A stretch of DNA of 64,000 nucleotides from NCBI GenBank assembly GCA_037013495.1, contig CM072810.1, forward strand, positions 33,819,843-33,883,842, given 5' to 3'. This DNA comes from Hippophae tibetana (lineage: Eukaryota > Streptophyta > Magnoliopsida > Rosales > Elaeagnaceae). Of this stretch, positions 1-13,577 are shown piece after piece. The position numbers and the translations under genes are program-made. Position 1 is the stretch's first letter. Each line of letters opens with the position of its first letter. Below the pieces are notes generated by a model that saw only the letters and a program-made list of their open reading frames with translations, made no database searches and was not told the origin of the DNA.

Positions 1-718
1 TAGCTTACCTTATCATTTTCAAGCAAAAGTTACCTTGCTTAAATACATGAAAAATCCTTGTGAACTTACTGTTAAATGAATCACTTGGGAAAGTATTCGA
101 ACTGCATCACTTGTATCCAATATGTCAACCTTTCACTTTCGAGGACGGCAAGAGCTTGGCTTTATAGACATCAAGGATAGTGGTCTTAGCATAGTTCTTT
201 TTGACACAATTGTTAGAAATGATGACTGTAATACCAATGAAGAGAAATGGGATCTACTTTCCCAGAGATTTACTAAATTTCTTAGATAGAATTAACCCTT
301 TTTTAGGGGTTTTAGAAAAAAATAATCCGAGCTCTAAAATGATTATTTCAATGAATTTAGAGTTGTACTTCATCCAAACAACATGAAATATTTTGCAGAC
401 CACTCATATAGGTATTTGAGTTAAAAAATAAACCCAGAACTGCGAAGTTGACCAAAAATATTGAACGTTATATCAAGCAAGAGTATGAAACTTGGAACAA
501 ATTCTAATCATGTTTTTCAAACATTATCAACTAGTCGTACAATTTGGGTGGAACTATCAGGAAAGAGAAGTACATTGAGAAATTCCTTACTAGCTTACCT
601 TATCATTTTCAAGCAAAAGATACCATGCTTAAATACATGAAAAATCCTTGTGAACTTACTCTTAAATGAATCACTTGGGCAAGTATTCGAACTGCATCAC
701 TTGTATCCAATATGTCAA

Positions 719-738
719 CCGTCCACTTTCGAGGACGG
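719..738 (+). other. GC-rich inverted repeat (type A hairpin, 6-bp stem), representative copy in M2
   Basis: CCGTCC at 719-724 and GGACGG at 733-738 are exact reverse complements around the 8-base loop ACTTTCGA. The element recurs about every 590 bp in type A monomers and stands out as GC-rich in an AT-rich sequence. In left-hand type A copies the base before the stem is A (AACCGTCC), so the stem is 6 bp. Type B monomers read CCATTC here and lose most of the pairing. Confidence 0.8.
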
Positions 739-2552
739 CAAGAGCTTGGCTTTATAGACATCAAGGATAGTGGTCTTAGCATAGTTCTTTTTGACACAAT
801 TGTTAGAAATGATGACTCTAATACCAATGAAGAGAAATGGGATCTACTTTCCCAGAGATTTACTAAATTTCTTAGATAGAATTAACCCTTTTTTAGGGGT
901 TTTAGAAAAACATAATCCGAGCTCTAAAATGATTATTTCAATGAATTTAGAGTTGTACTTCTTCCAAACAACATGAAATATTTTGCAGACCACTCATATA
1001 GGTATTTGAGCTACAAAATAAATCTAGCAATACGAAGTTGACCAAAAATGTTTGAACGCTATATCAAGCAAGAGTATGAAACTTGGAACAAATTCTAATC
1101 ATGTTTTTCAAACATTATCAACTAGTCGTACAATTTGGGTGGAACTATCAGGAAAGAGAAGTAGATTGAGAAATTCCTTACTAGCTTACCTTATCATTTT
1201 CAAGCAAAAGTTACCTTGCTGAAATACATGAAAAATCCTTGTGAACTTACTGTTAAATGAATCACTTGGGAAAGTATTCGAACTGCATCACTTGTATCCA
1301 ATATGTCAACCGTCCACTTTCGAGGACGGCAAGAGCTTGGCTTTATAGACATCAAGGATAGTGGTCTTAGCAAAGTTCTTTTTGACACAATTGTTAGAAA
1401 TGATGACTCTAATACCAATGAAGAGAAATGGGATCTACTTTCCCAGAGATTTACTAAATTTCTTAGATAGAATTAACCCTTTTTTATGGGTTTTAGAAAA
1501 AAATAATCCGAGCTCTAAAATGATTATTTCAATGAATTTAGAGTTGTACTTCATCCAAACAACATGAAATATTTTGCAGACCACTCATATAGGTATTTGA
1601 GCTAAAAAATAAACCCAGAACTGCGAAGTTGACCAAAAATATTGAACGCTATATCAAGCAAGAGTATGAAACTTGGAACAAATTCTAATCATGTTTTTCA
1701 AACATTATCAACTAGTCGTACAATTTGGGTGGAACTATCAGGAAAGAGAAGTACATTGAGAAATTCCTTACTAGCTTACCTTATCATTTTCAAGCAAAAG
1801 TTACATTGCTTAAATACATGAAAAATCCTTGTGAACTTACTGTTAAATGAATCACTTGGGAAAGTATTCGAACTGCATCACTTGTATCCAATATGTCAAC
1901 CGTCCACTTTCGAGGACGGCAAGAGCTTGGCTTTATAGACATCAAGGATAGTGGTCTTAGCAAAGTTCTTTTTGACACAATTGTTAGAAATGATGACTCT
2001 AATACCAATGAAGAGAAATGGGATCTACTTTCCCAGAGATTTACTAAATTTCTTAGATAGAATTAACCCTTTTTTAGGGGTTTTCGAAAAACATAATCGG
2101 AGCTCTAAAATGATTATTTCAATGAATTTAGAGTTGTACTTCTTCCAAACAACATGAAATATTTTGCAGACCACTCATATAGGTATTTGAGCTACAAAAT
2201 AAATCTAGAAATACGAAGTTGACCAAAAATATTTGAACGCTATATCAAGCAAGAGTATGAAACTTGGAACAACTTCTAATCATGTTTTTCAAACATTATC
2301 AACTAGTGGTACAATTTGGGTGGAACTATCTGGAAAGAGAAGTAGATTGAGAAATTCCTTACTAGCTTACCTTATCATTTTCAAGCAAAAGTTACCTTGC
2401 TTAAATACATGAAAAATCCTTATGAACTTACTGTTAAATGAATCACTTGGGCAAGTATTCGAACTGCATCACTTGTATCCAATATGTCGGCCATTCACTT
2501 TCGAGGACGGCAAGAGCTTGGCTTTATAGACATCAAGGATAATGGTCTTAGC

Positions 2553-2562
2553 AAAGATCTTT
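2553..2562. other. Type B palindrome AAAGATCTTT, representative copy in M5
   Basis: AAAGATCTTT is a perfect 10-bp palindrome present in type B monomers, here at 2553-2562, and repeated at multiples of about 590 bp in most B copies. Type A copies read AAAGTTCTTT and lose the symmetry. Copies of class d read AATGATCTTT and keep only the centre. Confidence 0.75.
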
Positions 2563-5500
2563 TTGACACAATTGTTAGAAATGATGACTCTAATATTAAT
2601 GAAGAGAAATGGGATCTACTTTCTCAGAGATTTACTAAATTTCTTAGATAGAATTAACCCTTTTTTAGGGGTTTTAGAAAAAAATAATCCGAGCTCTAAA
2701 ATGATTATTTCAATGAATTTAGAGTTGTACTTCATCCAAACAACATGAAATATTTTGCAGACCACTCATATAGGTATTTGAGCTAAAAAATAAACCCAAA
2801 ACTGCGAAGTTGACCAAAAATATTGAACGTTATATCAAGCAAGAGTATGAAACTTGGAACAAATTCTAATCATGTTTTTCAAACATTATCAACTAGTCGT
2901 ACAATTTGGGTGGAACTATCAGGAAAGAGAAGTACATTGAGAAATTCCTTACTAGCTTACCTTATCATTTTCAAGCAAAAGATACCATGCTTAAATACAT
3001 GAAAAATCCTTGTGAACTTACTCTTAAATGAATCACTTGGGCAAGTATTCGAACTGCATCACTTGTATCCAATATGTCAACCGTCCACTTTCGAGGACGG
3101 CAAGAGCTTGGCTTTATAGACATCAAGGATAGTGGTCTTAGCAAAGTTCTTTTTGACACAATTGTTAGAAATGATGACTCTAATACCAATGAAGAGAAAT
3201 GGGATCTACTTTCCCAGAGATTTACTAAATTTCTTAGATAGAATTAACCCTTTTTTAGGGGTTTTAGAAAAACATAATCCGAGCTCTAAAATGATTATTT
3301 CAATGAATTTAGAGTTGTACTTCTTCCAAACAACATGAAATATTTTGCAGACCACTCATATAAGTATTTGAGCTACAAAATAAATCTAGAAATACGAAGT
3401 TGACCAAAAATGTTTGAACGCTATATCAAGCAAGAGTATGAAACTTGGAACAAATTCTAATCATGTTTTTCAAACATTATCAACTAGTGGTACAATTTGG
3501 GTGGAACTATCTGGAAAGAGAAGTAGATTGAGAAATTCCTTACTAGCTTACCTTATCATTTTCAAGCAAAAGTTACCTTGCTTAAATACATGAAAAATCC
3601 TTATGAACTTACTGTTAAATGAATCACTTGGGCAAGTATTCGAACTGCATCACTTGTATCCAATATGTCGGCCATTCACTTTCGAGGACGGCAAGAGCTT
3701 GGCTTTATAGACATCAAGGATAATGGTCTTAGCAAAGATCTTTTTGACACAATTGTTAGAAATGATGACTCTAATATTAATGAAGAGAAATGGGATCTAC
3801 TTTCTCAGAGATTTACTAAATTTCTTAGATAGAATTAACCCTTTTTTAGGGGTTTTAGAAAAAAATAATCCGAGCTCTAAAATGATTATTTCAATGAATT
3901 TAGAGTTGTACTTCATCCAAACAACATGAAATATTTTGCAGACCACTCATATAGGTATTTGAGCTAAAAAATAAACCCAGAACTGCGAAGTTGACCAAAA
4001 ATATTGAACGTTATTTCAAGCAAGAGTATGAAACTTGGAACAAATTCTAATCATGTTTTTCAAACATTATCAACTAGTCGTACAATTTGGGTGGAACTAT
4101 CAGGAAAGAGAAGTACATTGAGAAATTCCTGACTAGCTTACCTTATCATTTTCAAGCAAAAGATACCATGCTTAAATACATGAAAAATCCTTGTGAACTT
4201 ACTCTTAAATGAATCACTTGGGCAAGTATTCGAACTGCATCACTTGTATCCAATATGTCAACCGTCCACTTTCGAGGACGGCAAGAGCTTGGCTTTATAG
4301 ACATCAAGGATAGTGGTCTTAGCATAGTTCTTTTTGACACAATTGTTAGAAATGATGACTCTAATACCAATGAAGAGAAATGGGATCTACTTTTCCAGAG
4401 ATTTACTAAATTTCTTAGATAGAATTAACCCTTTTTTAGGGGTTTTAGAAAAACATAATCCGAGCTCTAAAATGATTATTTCAATGAATTTAGAGTTGTA
4501 CTTCTTCCAAATAACATGAAATATTTTGCAGACCACTCATATAGGTATTTGAGCTACAAAATAAATCTAGCAATACGAAGTTGACCAAAAATGTTTGAAC
4601 GCTATATCAAGCAAGAGTATGAAACTTGGAACAAATTCTAATCATGTTTTTCAAACATTATCAACTAGTCGTACAATTTGGGTGGAACTATCAGGAAAGA
4701 GAAGTAGATTGAGAAATTCCTTACTAGCTTACCTTATCATTTTCAAGCAAAAGTTACCTTGCTGAAATACATGAAAAATCCTTGTGAACTTACGGTTAAA
4801 TGAATCACTTGGGAAAGTATTCGAACTGCATCACTTGTATCCAATATGTCAACCGTCCACTTTTGAGGACGGCAAGAGCTTGGCTTTATAGACATCAAGG
4901 ATAGTGGTCTTAGCAAAGTTGTTTTTGACACAATTGTTAGAAATGATGACTCTAATACCAATGAAGAGAAATGGGATCTACTTTCCCAGAGATTTACTAA
5001 ATTTCTTAGATAGAATTAACCCTTTTTTATGGGTTTTAGAAAAAAATAATCCGAGCTCTAAAATGATTATTTCAATGAATTTAGAGTTGTACTTCATCCA
5101 AACAACATGAAATATTTTGCAGACCACTCATATAGGTATTTAAGCTAAAAAACAAACCCAGAACTGCGAAGTTCACCAAAAATATTGAACGCTATATCAA
5201 GCAAGAGTATGAAACTTGGAACAAATTCTAATCATGTTTTTCAAACATTATCAACTAGTCGTACAATTTGGGTGGAACTATCAGGAAAGAGAAGTAGATT
5301 GAGAAATTCCTTACTAGCTTACCTTATCATTTTCAAGCAAAAGTTACCTTGCTTAAATACATGAAAAATCCTTGTGAACTTACTGTTAAATGAATCACTT
5401 GGGAAAGTATTCGAACTGCATCACTTGTATCCAATATGTCAACCGTCCACTTTCGAGGACGGCAAGAGCTTGGCTTTATAGACATCAAGGATAGTGGTGT

Positions 5501-5904
5501 TAGCAAAGTTCTTTTTGACACAATTGTTAGAAATGATGACTCTAATACCAATGAAGAGAAATGGGATCTACTTTCCCAGAGATTTACTAAATTTCTTAGA
5601 TAGAATTAACCCTTTTTTATGGGTTTTAGAAAAAAATAATCCGAGCTCTAAAATGATTATTTCAATGAATTTAGAGTTGTACTTCATCCAAACAACATGA
5701 AATATTTTGCAGACCACTCATATAGGTATTTAAGCTAAAAAACAAACCCAGAACTGCGAAGTTCACCAAAAATATTGAACGCTATATCAAGCAAGAGTAT
5801 GAAACTTGGAACAAATTCTAATCATGTTTTTCAAACATTATCAACTAGTCGTACAATTTGGGTGGAACTATTAGGAAAGAGAAGTACATTGAGAAATTCC
5901 TTAC

Positions 5905-8900
5905 TAGCTTACCTTATCATTTTCAAGCAAAAGTTACCTTGCTTAAATACATGAAAAATCCTTGTGAACTTACTGTTAAATGAATCACTTGGGCAAGTAT
6001 TCGAACTGCATCACTTGTATCCAATATGTCAACCGTCCACTTTCGAGGACGGCAAGAGCTTGGCTTTATAGACATCAAGGATAGTGGTCATAGCAAAGTT
6101 CTTTTTGACACAATTTTAGAAATGAGGACTCTAATACCAATGAAGAGAAATGGGATCTACTTTCCCAGAGATTTACTAAATTTCTTAGATAGAATTAACC
6201 CTTTTTTAGGGGTTTTAGAAAAAAATAATCCGAGCTCTAAAATGATTATTTCAATGAATTTAGAGTTGTACTTCATCCAAACAACATGAAATATTTTGCA
6301 GACCACTCATATAGGTATTTGAGCTACAAAATAAACCCAGAACTGCGAAGTTGACCAAAAATATTGAAAGCTATATCAAGCAAGAGTATGAAACTTGGAA
6401 TAAATTCTAATCATATTTTTCAAACATTATCAACTAGTCGTACAATTTGGGTGGAACTATCAGGAAAGAGAAGTAGATTGAGAAATTCCTTACTAGCTTA
6501 CCTTATCATTTTCAAGCAAAAGTTACCTTGCTTAAATACATGAAAAATGCTTGTGAACTTACTGTTAAATGAATCACTTGGGCAAGTATTCGAACTGCAT
6601 CACTTGTATCCAATATGTCAACCGTCCACTTTCGAGGACGGCAAGAGCTTGGCTTTATAGACATCAAGGATAGTGGTCTTAGCAAAGTTCTTTTTGACAC
6701 AATTGTTAGAAATGATGACTCTAATACCAGTGAAGAGAAATGGGATCTACTTTCCCAGAGATTTACTAAATTTCTTAGATAGAATTAACCCTTTTTTAGG
6801 GGTTTTAGAAAAAAATAATCCGAGCTCTAAAATGATTATTTCAATGAATTTAGAGTTGTACTTCATCCAAAATACATGAAATATTTTGCAGACCACTCAT
6901 ATAGGTATTTGAGCTAAAAAATAAACCCAGAACTGCGAAGTTGACCAAAAATATTGAACGTTATATCAAGCAAGAGTATGAAACTCGGAACAAATTCTAA
7001 TCATGTTTTTCAAACATTATCAACTAGTCGTAAAATTTGGGTGGAACTATCAGGAAAGAGAAGTACATTGAGAAATTCCTTACTAGCTTACCTTATCATT
7101 TTCAAGCAAAAGATACCATGCTTAAATACATGAAAAAACCTTGTGAACTTACTCTTAAATAAATCACTTGGGCAAGTATTCGAACTGCATCACTTGTATC
7201 CAATATGTCAACCGTCCAATTTCGAGGACGGCAAGAGCTTGGCTTTATAGACATCAAGGATAGTGGTCTTAGCAAAGTTCTTTTTGACACAATTGTTAGA
7301 AATGATGACTCTAATACCAATGAAGAGAAATGGGATCTACTTTCCCAGAGATTTACTAAATTTCTTAGATAGAATTAACCCTTTTTTAGGGTTTTAGAAA
7401 AACATAATCCGAGCTCTAAAATGATTATTTCAATGAATTTAGAGTTGTACTTCTTCCAAACAACATGAAATATTTCGCAGACCACTCATATAGGTATTTG
7501 AGCTACAAAATAAATCTAGAAATACGAAGTTGACCAAAAATATTTGAACGCTATATTAAGCAAGAGTATGAAACTTGGAACAAATTCTAATCATGTTTTT
7601 CAAACATTATCAACTAGTCGTACAATTTGGGTGGAACTATCAGGAAAGAGAAGTAGATTGAGAAATTCCTTACTAGCTTACCTTATCATTTTCAAGCAAA
7701 AGTTACCTTGCTTAAATACATAAAAAATCCTTGTGAACTTACTGTTAATTGAATCACTTGGGAAAGTATTCGAACTGCATCACTTGTATCCAATATGTCA
7801 ACCGTCCACTTTCGAGGACGGCAAGAGCTTGGCTTTATAGACATCAAGGATAATGGTCTTAGCAAAGATCTTTTTGACACAATTGTTAGAAATGATGACT
7901 CTAATATTAATGAAGAGAAATGGGATCTACTTTCTCAGAGATTTACTAAATTTCTTAGATAGAATTAACCCTTTTTTAGGGGTTTTAGAAAAAAATAATC
8001 CGAGCTCTAAAATGATTATTTCAATGAATTTAGAGTTGTACTTCATCCAAACAACATGAAATATTTTGCAGACCACTCATATAGGTATTTGAGCTAAAAA
8101 AATAAACCCAGAACTGCGAAGTTCACCAAAAATATTGAACGCTATATCAAGCAAGAGTATGAAACTTGGACCAAATTCCAATCATGTTTTTCAAACATTA
8201 TCAACTAGTCGTACAATTTGGGTGGAACTATCAGGAAAGAGAAATAGATTGAGAAATTCCTTACTAGCTTACCTTATCATTTTCAAGCAAAAGTTACCTT
8301 GCTTAAATACATGAAAAATCCTTATGAACTTACTGTTAAATGAATCACTTGGGCAAGTATTCGAACTGCATCACTTGTATACAATATGTCAACCGTCCAC
8401 TTTCGAGGACGGCAAGAGCTTGGCTTTATAGACATCAAGGATAGTGGTCTTAGCAAAGTTCTTTTTGACACAATTGTTAGAAATGATGACTCTAATACCA
8501 ATGAAGAGAAATGGGATCTACTTTCCCAGAGATTTACTAAATTTCTTAGATAGAATTAACCCTTTTTTAGGGGTTTTAGAAAAACATAATCCGAGCTCTA
8601 AAATAATTATTTCAATGAATTTAAAGTTGTACTTCTTCCAAACAACATGAAATATTTCGCAGACCACTCATATAGGTATTTGAGCTACAAAATAAACCTA
8701 GAAATACGAAGTTGACCAAAAATATTTGAACGCTATATTAAGCAAGAGTATGAAACTTGGAACAAATTCTAATCATGTTTTTCAACATTATCAACTAGTC
8801 ATACAATTTGGGTGGAACTATCAGGAAAGAGAAGTAGATTGAGAAATTCCTTACTAGCATACCTTATCATTTTCAAGCAAAAGTTACCTTGCTTAAATAC

Positions 8901-10626
8901 ATGAAAAATCCTTGTGAACTTACTGTTAAATGAATCACTTGCGCAAGTATTCGAACTACATCACTTGCATCCAATATGTCGGCCATTCACTTTCGAGGAC
9001 GGCAAGAGCTTCGCTTTATAGACATCAAGGATAATGGTCTTAGCAAAGTTCTTTTTGACACAATTGTTAGAAATGATGACTCTAATATTAATGAAGAGAA
9101 ATGGGATCTACTTTCCCAGAGATTTACTAAATTTCTTAGATAGAATTACCCCTTTTTTAGGGGTTTTAGAAAAAAATAATCCGAGCTCTAAAATGATTAT
9201 TTCAATGAATTTAGAGTTGTACTTCATCCAAAAACCATGAAATATTTTGCAGACCACTCATATACGTATTTGAGCTACAAAATAAACCTAGAAATACGAA
9301 GTTGACCAAAAAATTTTGAACGCTATATGAAGCAAGAGTATGAAACTTGGAACAAATTCTAATCATGTTTTTCAAACATTATCAACTAGTCGTACAATTT
9401 GGGTGGAACTAACAGGAAAAAGAAGTAGATTGAGAAATTCCTTACTAGCTTACCTCATCATTTTCAAGCAAAAGTTACCTTGCTTAAATACATGAAAAAT
9501 CCTTGTGAACTTACTGTTAAATGAATCACTTGCGCAAGTATTCGAACTACATCACTTGCATCCAATATGTCGGCCATTCACTTTCGAGGAGGGCAAGAGC
9601 TTGGCTTTATAGACATCAAGGATAATGGTCTTAGCAAAGATCTTTTTGACACAATTGTTAGAAATGATGACTCTAATATTAATGAAGAGAAATGGGATCT
9701 ACTTTCCCAGAGATTTACTAAATTGCTTAGATAGAATTAACCCTTTTTTAGGGGTTTTAGAAAAAAATAATCCGTGCTCTAAAATGATTATTTCAATGAA
9801 TTTAGAGTTGTACTTCATCCAAACAGCATGAAATATTTTGCAGACCACTCATATAGGTATTTGAGCTACAAAATAAACCTAGAAATACGAAGTTGACCAA
9901 AATTTTTTGAACGCTATATGAAGCAGGAGTATGAAACTTGGAACAAATTCTAATCATATTTTTCAAACATTATCAACTAGTCGTACAATTTGGGTGGAAC
10001 TATACGGAAAGAGAAGTAGATTGAGATTTTCCTTACTAGCTTTCCTTATCATTTTCAAGCAAAAGTTACCTTGCTTAAATACATGAAAAATCCTTGTGAA
10101 CTTACTGTTAAATGAATCACTTGCGCAAGTATTCGAACTACATCACTTGTATCCAATATGTCGGCCATTCACTTTCGAGGACGGCAAGAGCTTGGCTTTA
10201 TAGACATCAAGGATAATGGTCTTAGCAATGATCTTTTTGTCACAATTGTTAGAAATGATGACTCTAATACCAATGAAGAGAAATGGGATATACTTTCCCA
10301 GAGATTTACTAAATTTCTTAGATAGAATTAACCCTTTTTTAGGGGTTTTAGAAAAAAATAATCCGAGCTCTAAAATGATTATTTCAATGAATTTAGAGTT
10401 GTACTTCATCCAAACAACATGAAATATTTTGCAGACCACTCATATAGGTATTTGAGCTACAAAATAAACCAAGAACTGCGAAGTTGACCAAAAATATTGA
10501 ACGCTACATCAAGCAAGAGTATGAAACTTGGAACAAATTCTAATCATGTTTTTCAAACATTATCAACTACTCGTACAATTTGGATGGAACTATGAGGAAA
10601 GACAAGTAGATTGAGAAATTCCTTAC
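5905..10626 (+). repeat. Satellite block M11-M18, irregular order
   Basis: Monomer starts are 5905, 6494, 7084, 7674, 8265, 8855, 9446 and 10037. I see no stable higher-order period. M11 is 589 bp because one TTG near 6115 is reduced (ACAATTTTAG in place of ACAATTGTTAG, plus other changes). M13 lacks one G in the GGGG run near 7389. M14 is mosaic: type A at the CCGTCC site, then type B from AATGGTC onward. M16, M17 and M18 share the perfect palindrome CTTGCGCAAG where most monomers read CTTGGGCAAG. M18 also carries GGGATATAC, which recurs only far away in M44 and M55. Confidence 0.9.
8938..8947. other. Palindrome CTTGCGCAAG, representative copy in M16
   Basis: M16, M17, M18 and M44 read CTTGCGCAAG, a perfect 10-bp palindrome, where most monomers read CTTGGGCAAG. 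The shared change groups these four monomers although M44 lies about 15 kb away. It may be a subfamily marker only. Confidence 0.7.
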
Positions 10627-13577
10627 TAGCTTACCTTATCATTTTCAAGCAAAAGTTACCTTGCTTAAATACATGAAAAATCCTTGTGAACTTACTCTTA
10701 AATGAATCACTTGGGCAAGTATTCGAACTGCATCACTTATATCCAATATGTCAACCGTCCACTTTCGAGGACGACAAGAGCTTGGCTTTATAGACATCAA
10801 GGATAGTGGTCTTAGCAAAGTTCTTTTTGACACAATTGTTAGAAATGATGACTCTAATACCAATGAAGGGAAATGGGATCTACTTTCCCAGAGATTTAGT
10901 AAATTTCTTAGATAGAATTAACCCTTTTTTAGGGGTTTTAGAAAAAAATAATCTGAGCTCTAAAATGATTATTCCAATGAATTTAGAGTTGTACTTCATC
11001 CAAACAACATGAAATATTTTGCAGACCACTCATATAGGTATTTGAGCTAAAAAATAAACCCAGAACTGCGAAGTTGACCAAAAATATTGAACGCTATATC
11101 AAGCAAGAGTATGAAACTTGGAACAAATTCTAATCATGTTTTTCAAACATTATCAACTACTCGTACAATTTGGATGGAACTATCAGGAAAGAGAAGTAGA
11201 TTGAGAAATTCCTTACTAGCTTACCTTATCATTTTCAAGCAAAAGTTACCTTCCTTAAATACATGAAAAATCCTTGTGAACTTACTCTTAAATGAATCAC
11301 TTGTGCAAGTATTCGAACTGCATCACTTGTATCCAATATGTCAACCGTCCACTTTCGAGGACGGCAAGAGCTTGGCTTTATAGACATCAAGGATAGTGGT
11401 CTTAGCAAAGTTCTTTTTGACACAATTGTTAGAAATGATGACTCTAATACCAATGAAGAGAAATGGGATCTACTTTCCCAGAGATTTACTAAATTTCTTA
11501 GATAGAATTAACCCTTTTTTAGGGGTTTTAGAAAAAAATAATCCGAGCTCTAAAATGATTATTTCAATGAATTTAGAGTTGTACTTCATCCAAACAACAT
11601 GAAATATTTTGCAGACCACTCATATAGGTATTTGAGCTAAAAAATAAACCCAGACCTGCGAAGTTGACCAAAAATATTGAACGCTATATCAAGCAAGAGT
11701 ATGAAACTTGGAACAAATTCTAATCATGTTTTTCAAACATTCTCAAATAGTCGTACAATTTGGGTGGACCTATCAGGAAAGAGAAGTACATTGAGAAATT
11801 CCTTACTAGCTTACCTTATCATTTTCAAGCAAAAGATACCATGCTTAAATACATGAAAAATCCTTGTGAACTTACTCTTAAATGAATCACTTGGGCAAGT
11901 ATTCGAACTGCATCACTTGTATCCAATATGTCAACCGTCCACTTTCGAGGACGGCAATAGCTTGGCTTTATAGACATCAAGGATAGTGGTCTTAGCAAAG
12001 TTCTTTTCGACACAATTGTTAGAAATGATGACTCTAATACCAATGAAGAGAAATGGGATCTACTTTCCCAGAGATTTACTAAATTTCTTAGATAGAATTA
12101 TCCCTTTTTAGGGGTTTTAGTAAAACATAATCCGAGCTCTAAAATGATTATTTCAATGAATTTAGAGTTGTACTTCATCCAAACAACATGAAATATTTTG
12201 CAGACCACTCATATAGGTATTTGAGCTACAAAATAAATCTAGAAATACGAAGTTGACCAAAAATATTTGAACGCTATATTAAGCAAGAGTATGAAACTTG
12301 GAACAAATTCTAATCATGTTTTTCAAACATTATCAACTAGTCGTACAATTTGGGTGGAACTATCAGGAAAGAGAAGTAGATTGAGAAATTCCTTACTAGC
12401 TTACCTTATCATTTTCAAGCAAAAGTTACTTTGCTTAAATAAATGAAAAATCCTTGTGAACTTACTGTTAAATGAATCACTTGGGCAAGTATTCGAACTG
12501 CAACACTTGCATCCAATATGTCAGCCATTCACTTTCGAGGACGGCAAGAGCTTGGCTTTATAGACATCAAGGATAATGGTCTTAGCAATGATCTTTTTGA
12601 CACAATTGTTAGAAATGATGACTCTAATATTAATGAAGAGAAATGGGATCTACTTTCCCAGAGATTTACTAAATTTCTTAGATAGAATTAACCCTTTTTT
12701 AAGGGTTTTAGAAAAAAATAATCCGAGCTCTAAAATGATTATTTCAATGAATTTAGAGTTGTACTTCATCCAAACAACATGAAATATTTTGCAGACCACT
12801 CATATAGGTATTTGAGCTACAAAATAAACCTAGAAATACGAAGTTGACCAAAAGTTTTTGAACGCTATATGAAGCAAGAGTATGAAACTTGGAACAAATT
12901 CTAATCATATTTTTCAAACATTATCAACTAGTCGTACAATTTGGGTGGAACTAACAGGAAAGAGAAGTAGATTGAGAAATTCCTTACTAGCTTACCTTAT
13001 CATTTTCAAGCAAAAGTTACCTTGCTTAAATACATGAAAAATTCTTGTGAACTTACTCTTAAATGAATCACTTGGGCAAGTATTCGAACTGCATCACTTG
13101 TATCCAATATGTCAACCGTCCACTTTCGAGGACGGCAAGAGCTTGGCTTTATAGACATCAAGGATAGTGGTCTTAGCAAAGTTCTTTTTGACACAATTGT
13201 TAGAAATGATGACTCTAATACCAATGAAGAGAAATGGGATCTACTTTCCCAGAGATTTACTAAATTTCTTAGATAGAATTAACCCTTTTTTAGGGGTTTT
13301 AGAAAAAAATAATCCGAGCTCTAAAATGATTATTTCAATGAATTTAGAGTTGTACTTCATCCAAACAACATGAAATATTTTGTAGACCACTCATATAGGT
13401 ATTTGAGCTAAAAAATAAACCCAGAACTGCGAAGTTGACCAAAAATATTGAACGCTATATCAAGCAAGAGTATGAAACTTGGAACAAATTCTAATCATGT
13501 TTTTCAAACATTATCAACTACTCGTACAATTTGGATGGAACTATCAGGAAAGAGAAGTAGATTGAGAAATTCCTTAC
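10627..13577 (+). repeat. Five-monomer higher-order repeat, copy 1 (M19-M23, order a-b-c-d-e)
   Basis: Starts are 10627 (a), 11217 (b), 11807 (c), 12397 (d) and 12988 (e), total 2951 bp. Diagnostic sites: a has CACTTATATCC, GACGACAAG and GAAGGGAAATGG; b has ACCTTCCTTAAA and CTTGTGCAAG; c has GATACCATGC, CTTTTCGACAC and ATTATCCCTTTTTAGG; d is type B with AATAAATGAAAA, AGCAATGATC and CCAAAAGTTTTTGAAC; e has AAAAATTCTTG and TTTTGTAGACC. The same ordered set follows directly in the next 2951 bp, so the five monomers were amplified as one unit. Confidence 0.93.

Larger units (their letters stand above)
1..5904 (+). repeat. Satellite block M1-M10: alternating 590/591 dimer and six-monomer duplication
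   Basis: Monomer starts are 1, 591, 1182, 1772, 2363, 2953, 3544, 4134, 4725 and 5315. Lengths alternate 590/591 from M1 to M8. The odd monomers carry CTTCATCC, AACTGCGAAG and ATATTGAAC. The even ones carry CATAATC, CTTCTTCC, AATCTAG and a TTTGAAC ending, so the functional period here is a dimer of about 1181 bp. M4 end-M5 is copied as M6 end-M7 (shared GTGGTACAAT, TATCTGGAAAG, CTTATGAAC, GTCGGCC). M2-M3 is copied as M8-M9 at +3543 bp (shared GCATAGTTC, CTAGCAATACG, TTGCTGAAATAC, TTTTTATGGG). M5 and M7 are type B in their first half; the others are type A. Confidence 0.93.

Noticed and set aside
200-240. Bacterial-promoter-like TTGACA in CTTTTTGACACAATTG
   Set aside because: The context is a eukaryotic-type satellite with no downstream gene. 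The hexamer repeats in every monomer and no proper -10 box at 17 bp spacing serves a coding region.
294-311. Terminator-like hairpin AACCC-loop-GGGTT followed by T and A runs
   Set aside because: The stem is only 5 bp, there is no gene upstream, and the loop run varies by indels between copies. It is more likely incidental.
201-386. Recurrent forward open frame of 61-68 codons (MVLAK...IQTT type) seen in most monomers
   Set aside because: It recurs because the DNA recurs. Its start is lost or moved in many copies, another frame overlaps it on the same strand, and no known domain or codon bias is visible. Substitutions fall at all codon positions as far as I can see by eye.
719-745. Possible CENP-B box near TTTCGAGGACGGC
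   Set aside because: Compared with the 17-bp CENP-B consensus, TTCG is present but the A and CGGG core positions do not follow at the required spacing. The match is only superficial.
609-827. Recurrent reverse-strand open frame of 62-72 codons
   Set aside because: It lies antisense across the monomer junction region, overlaps the forward frames, and exists only in the copies where chance substitutions spare its start. No recognisable protein family.
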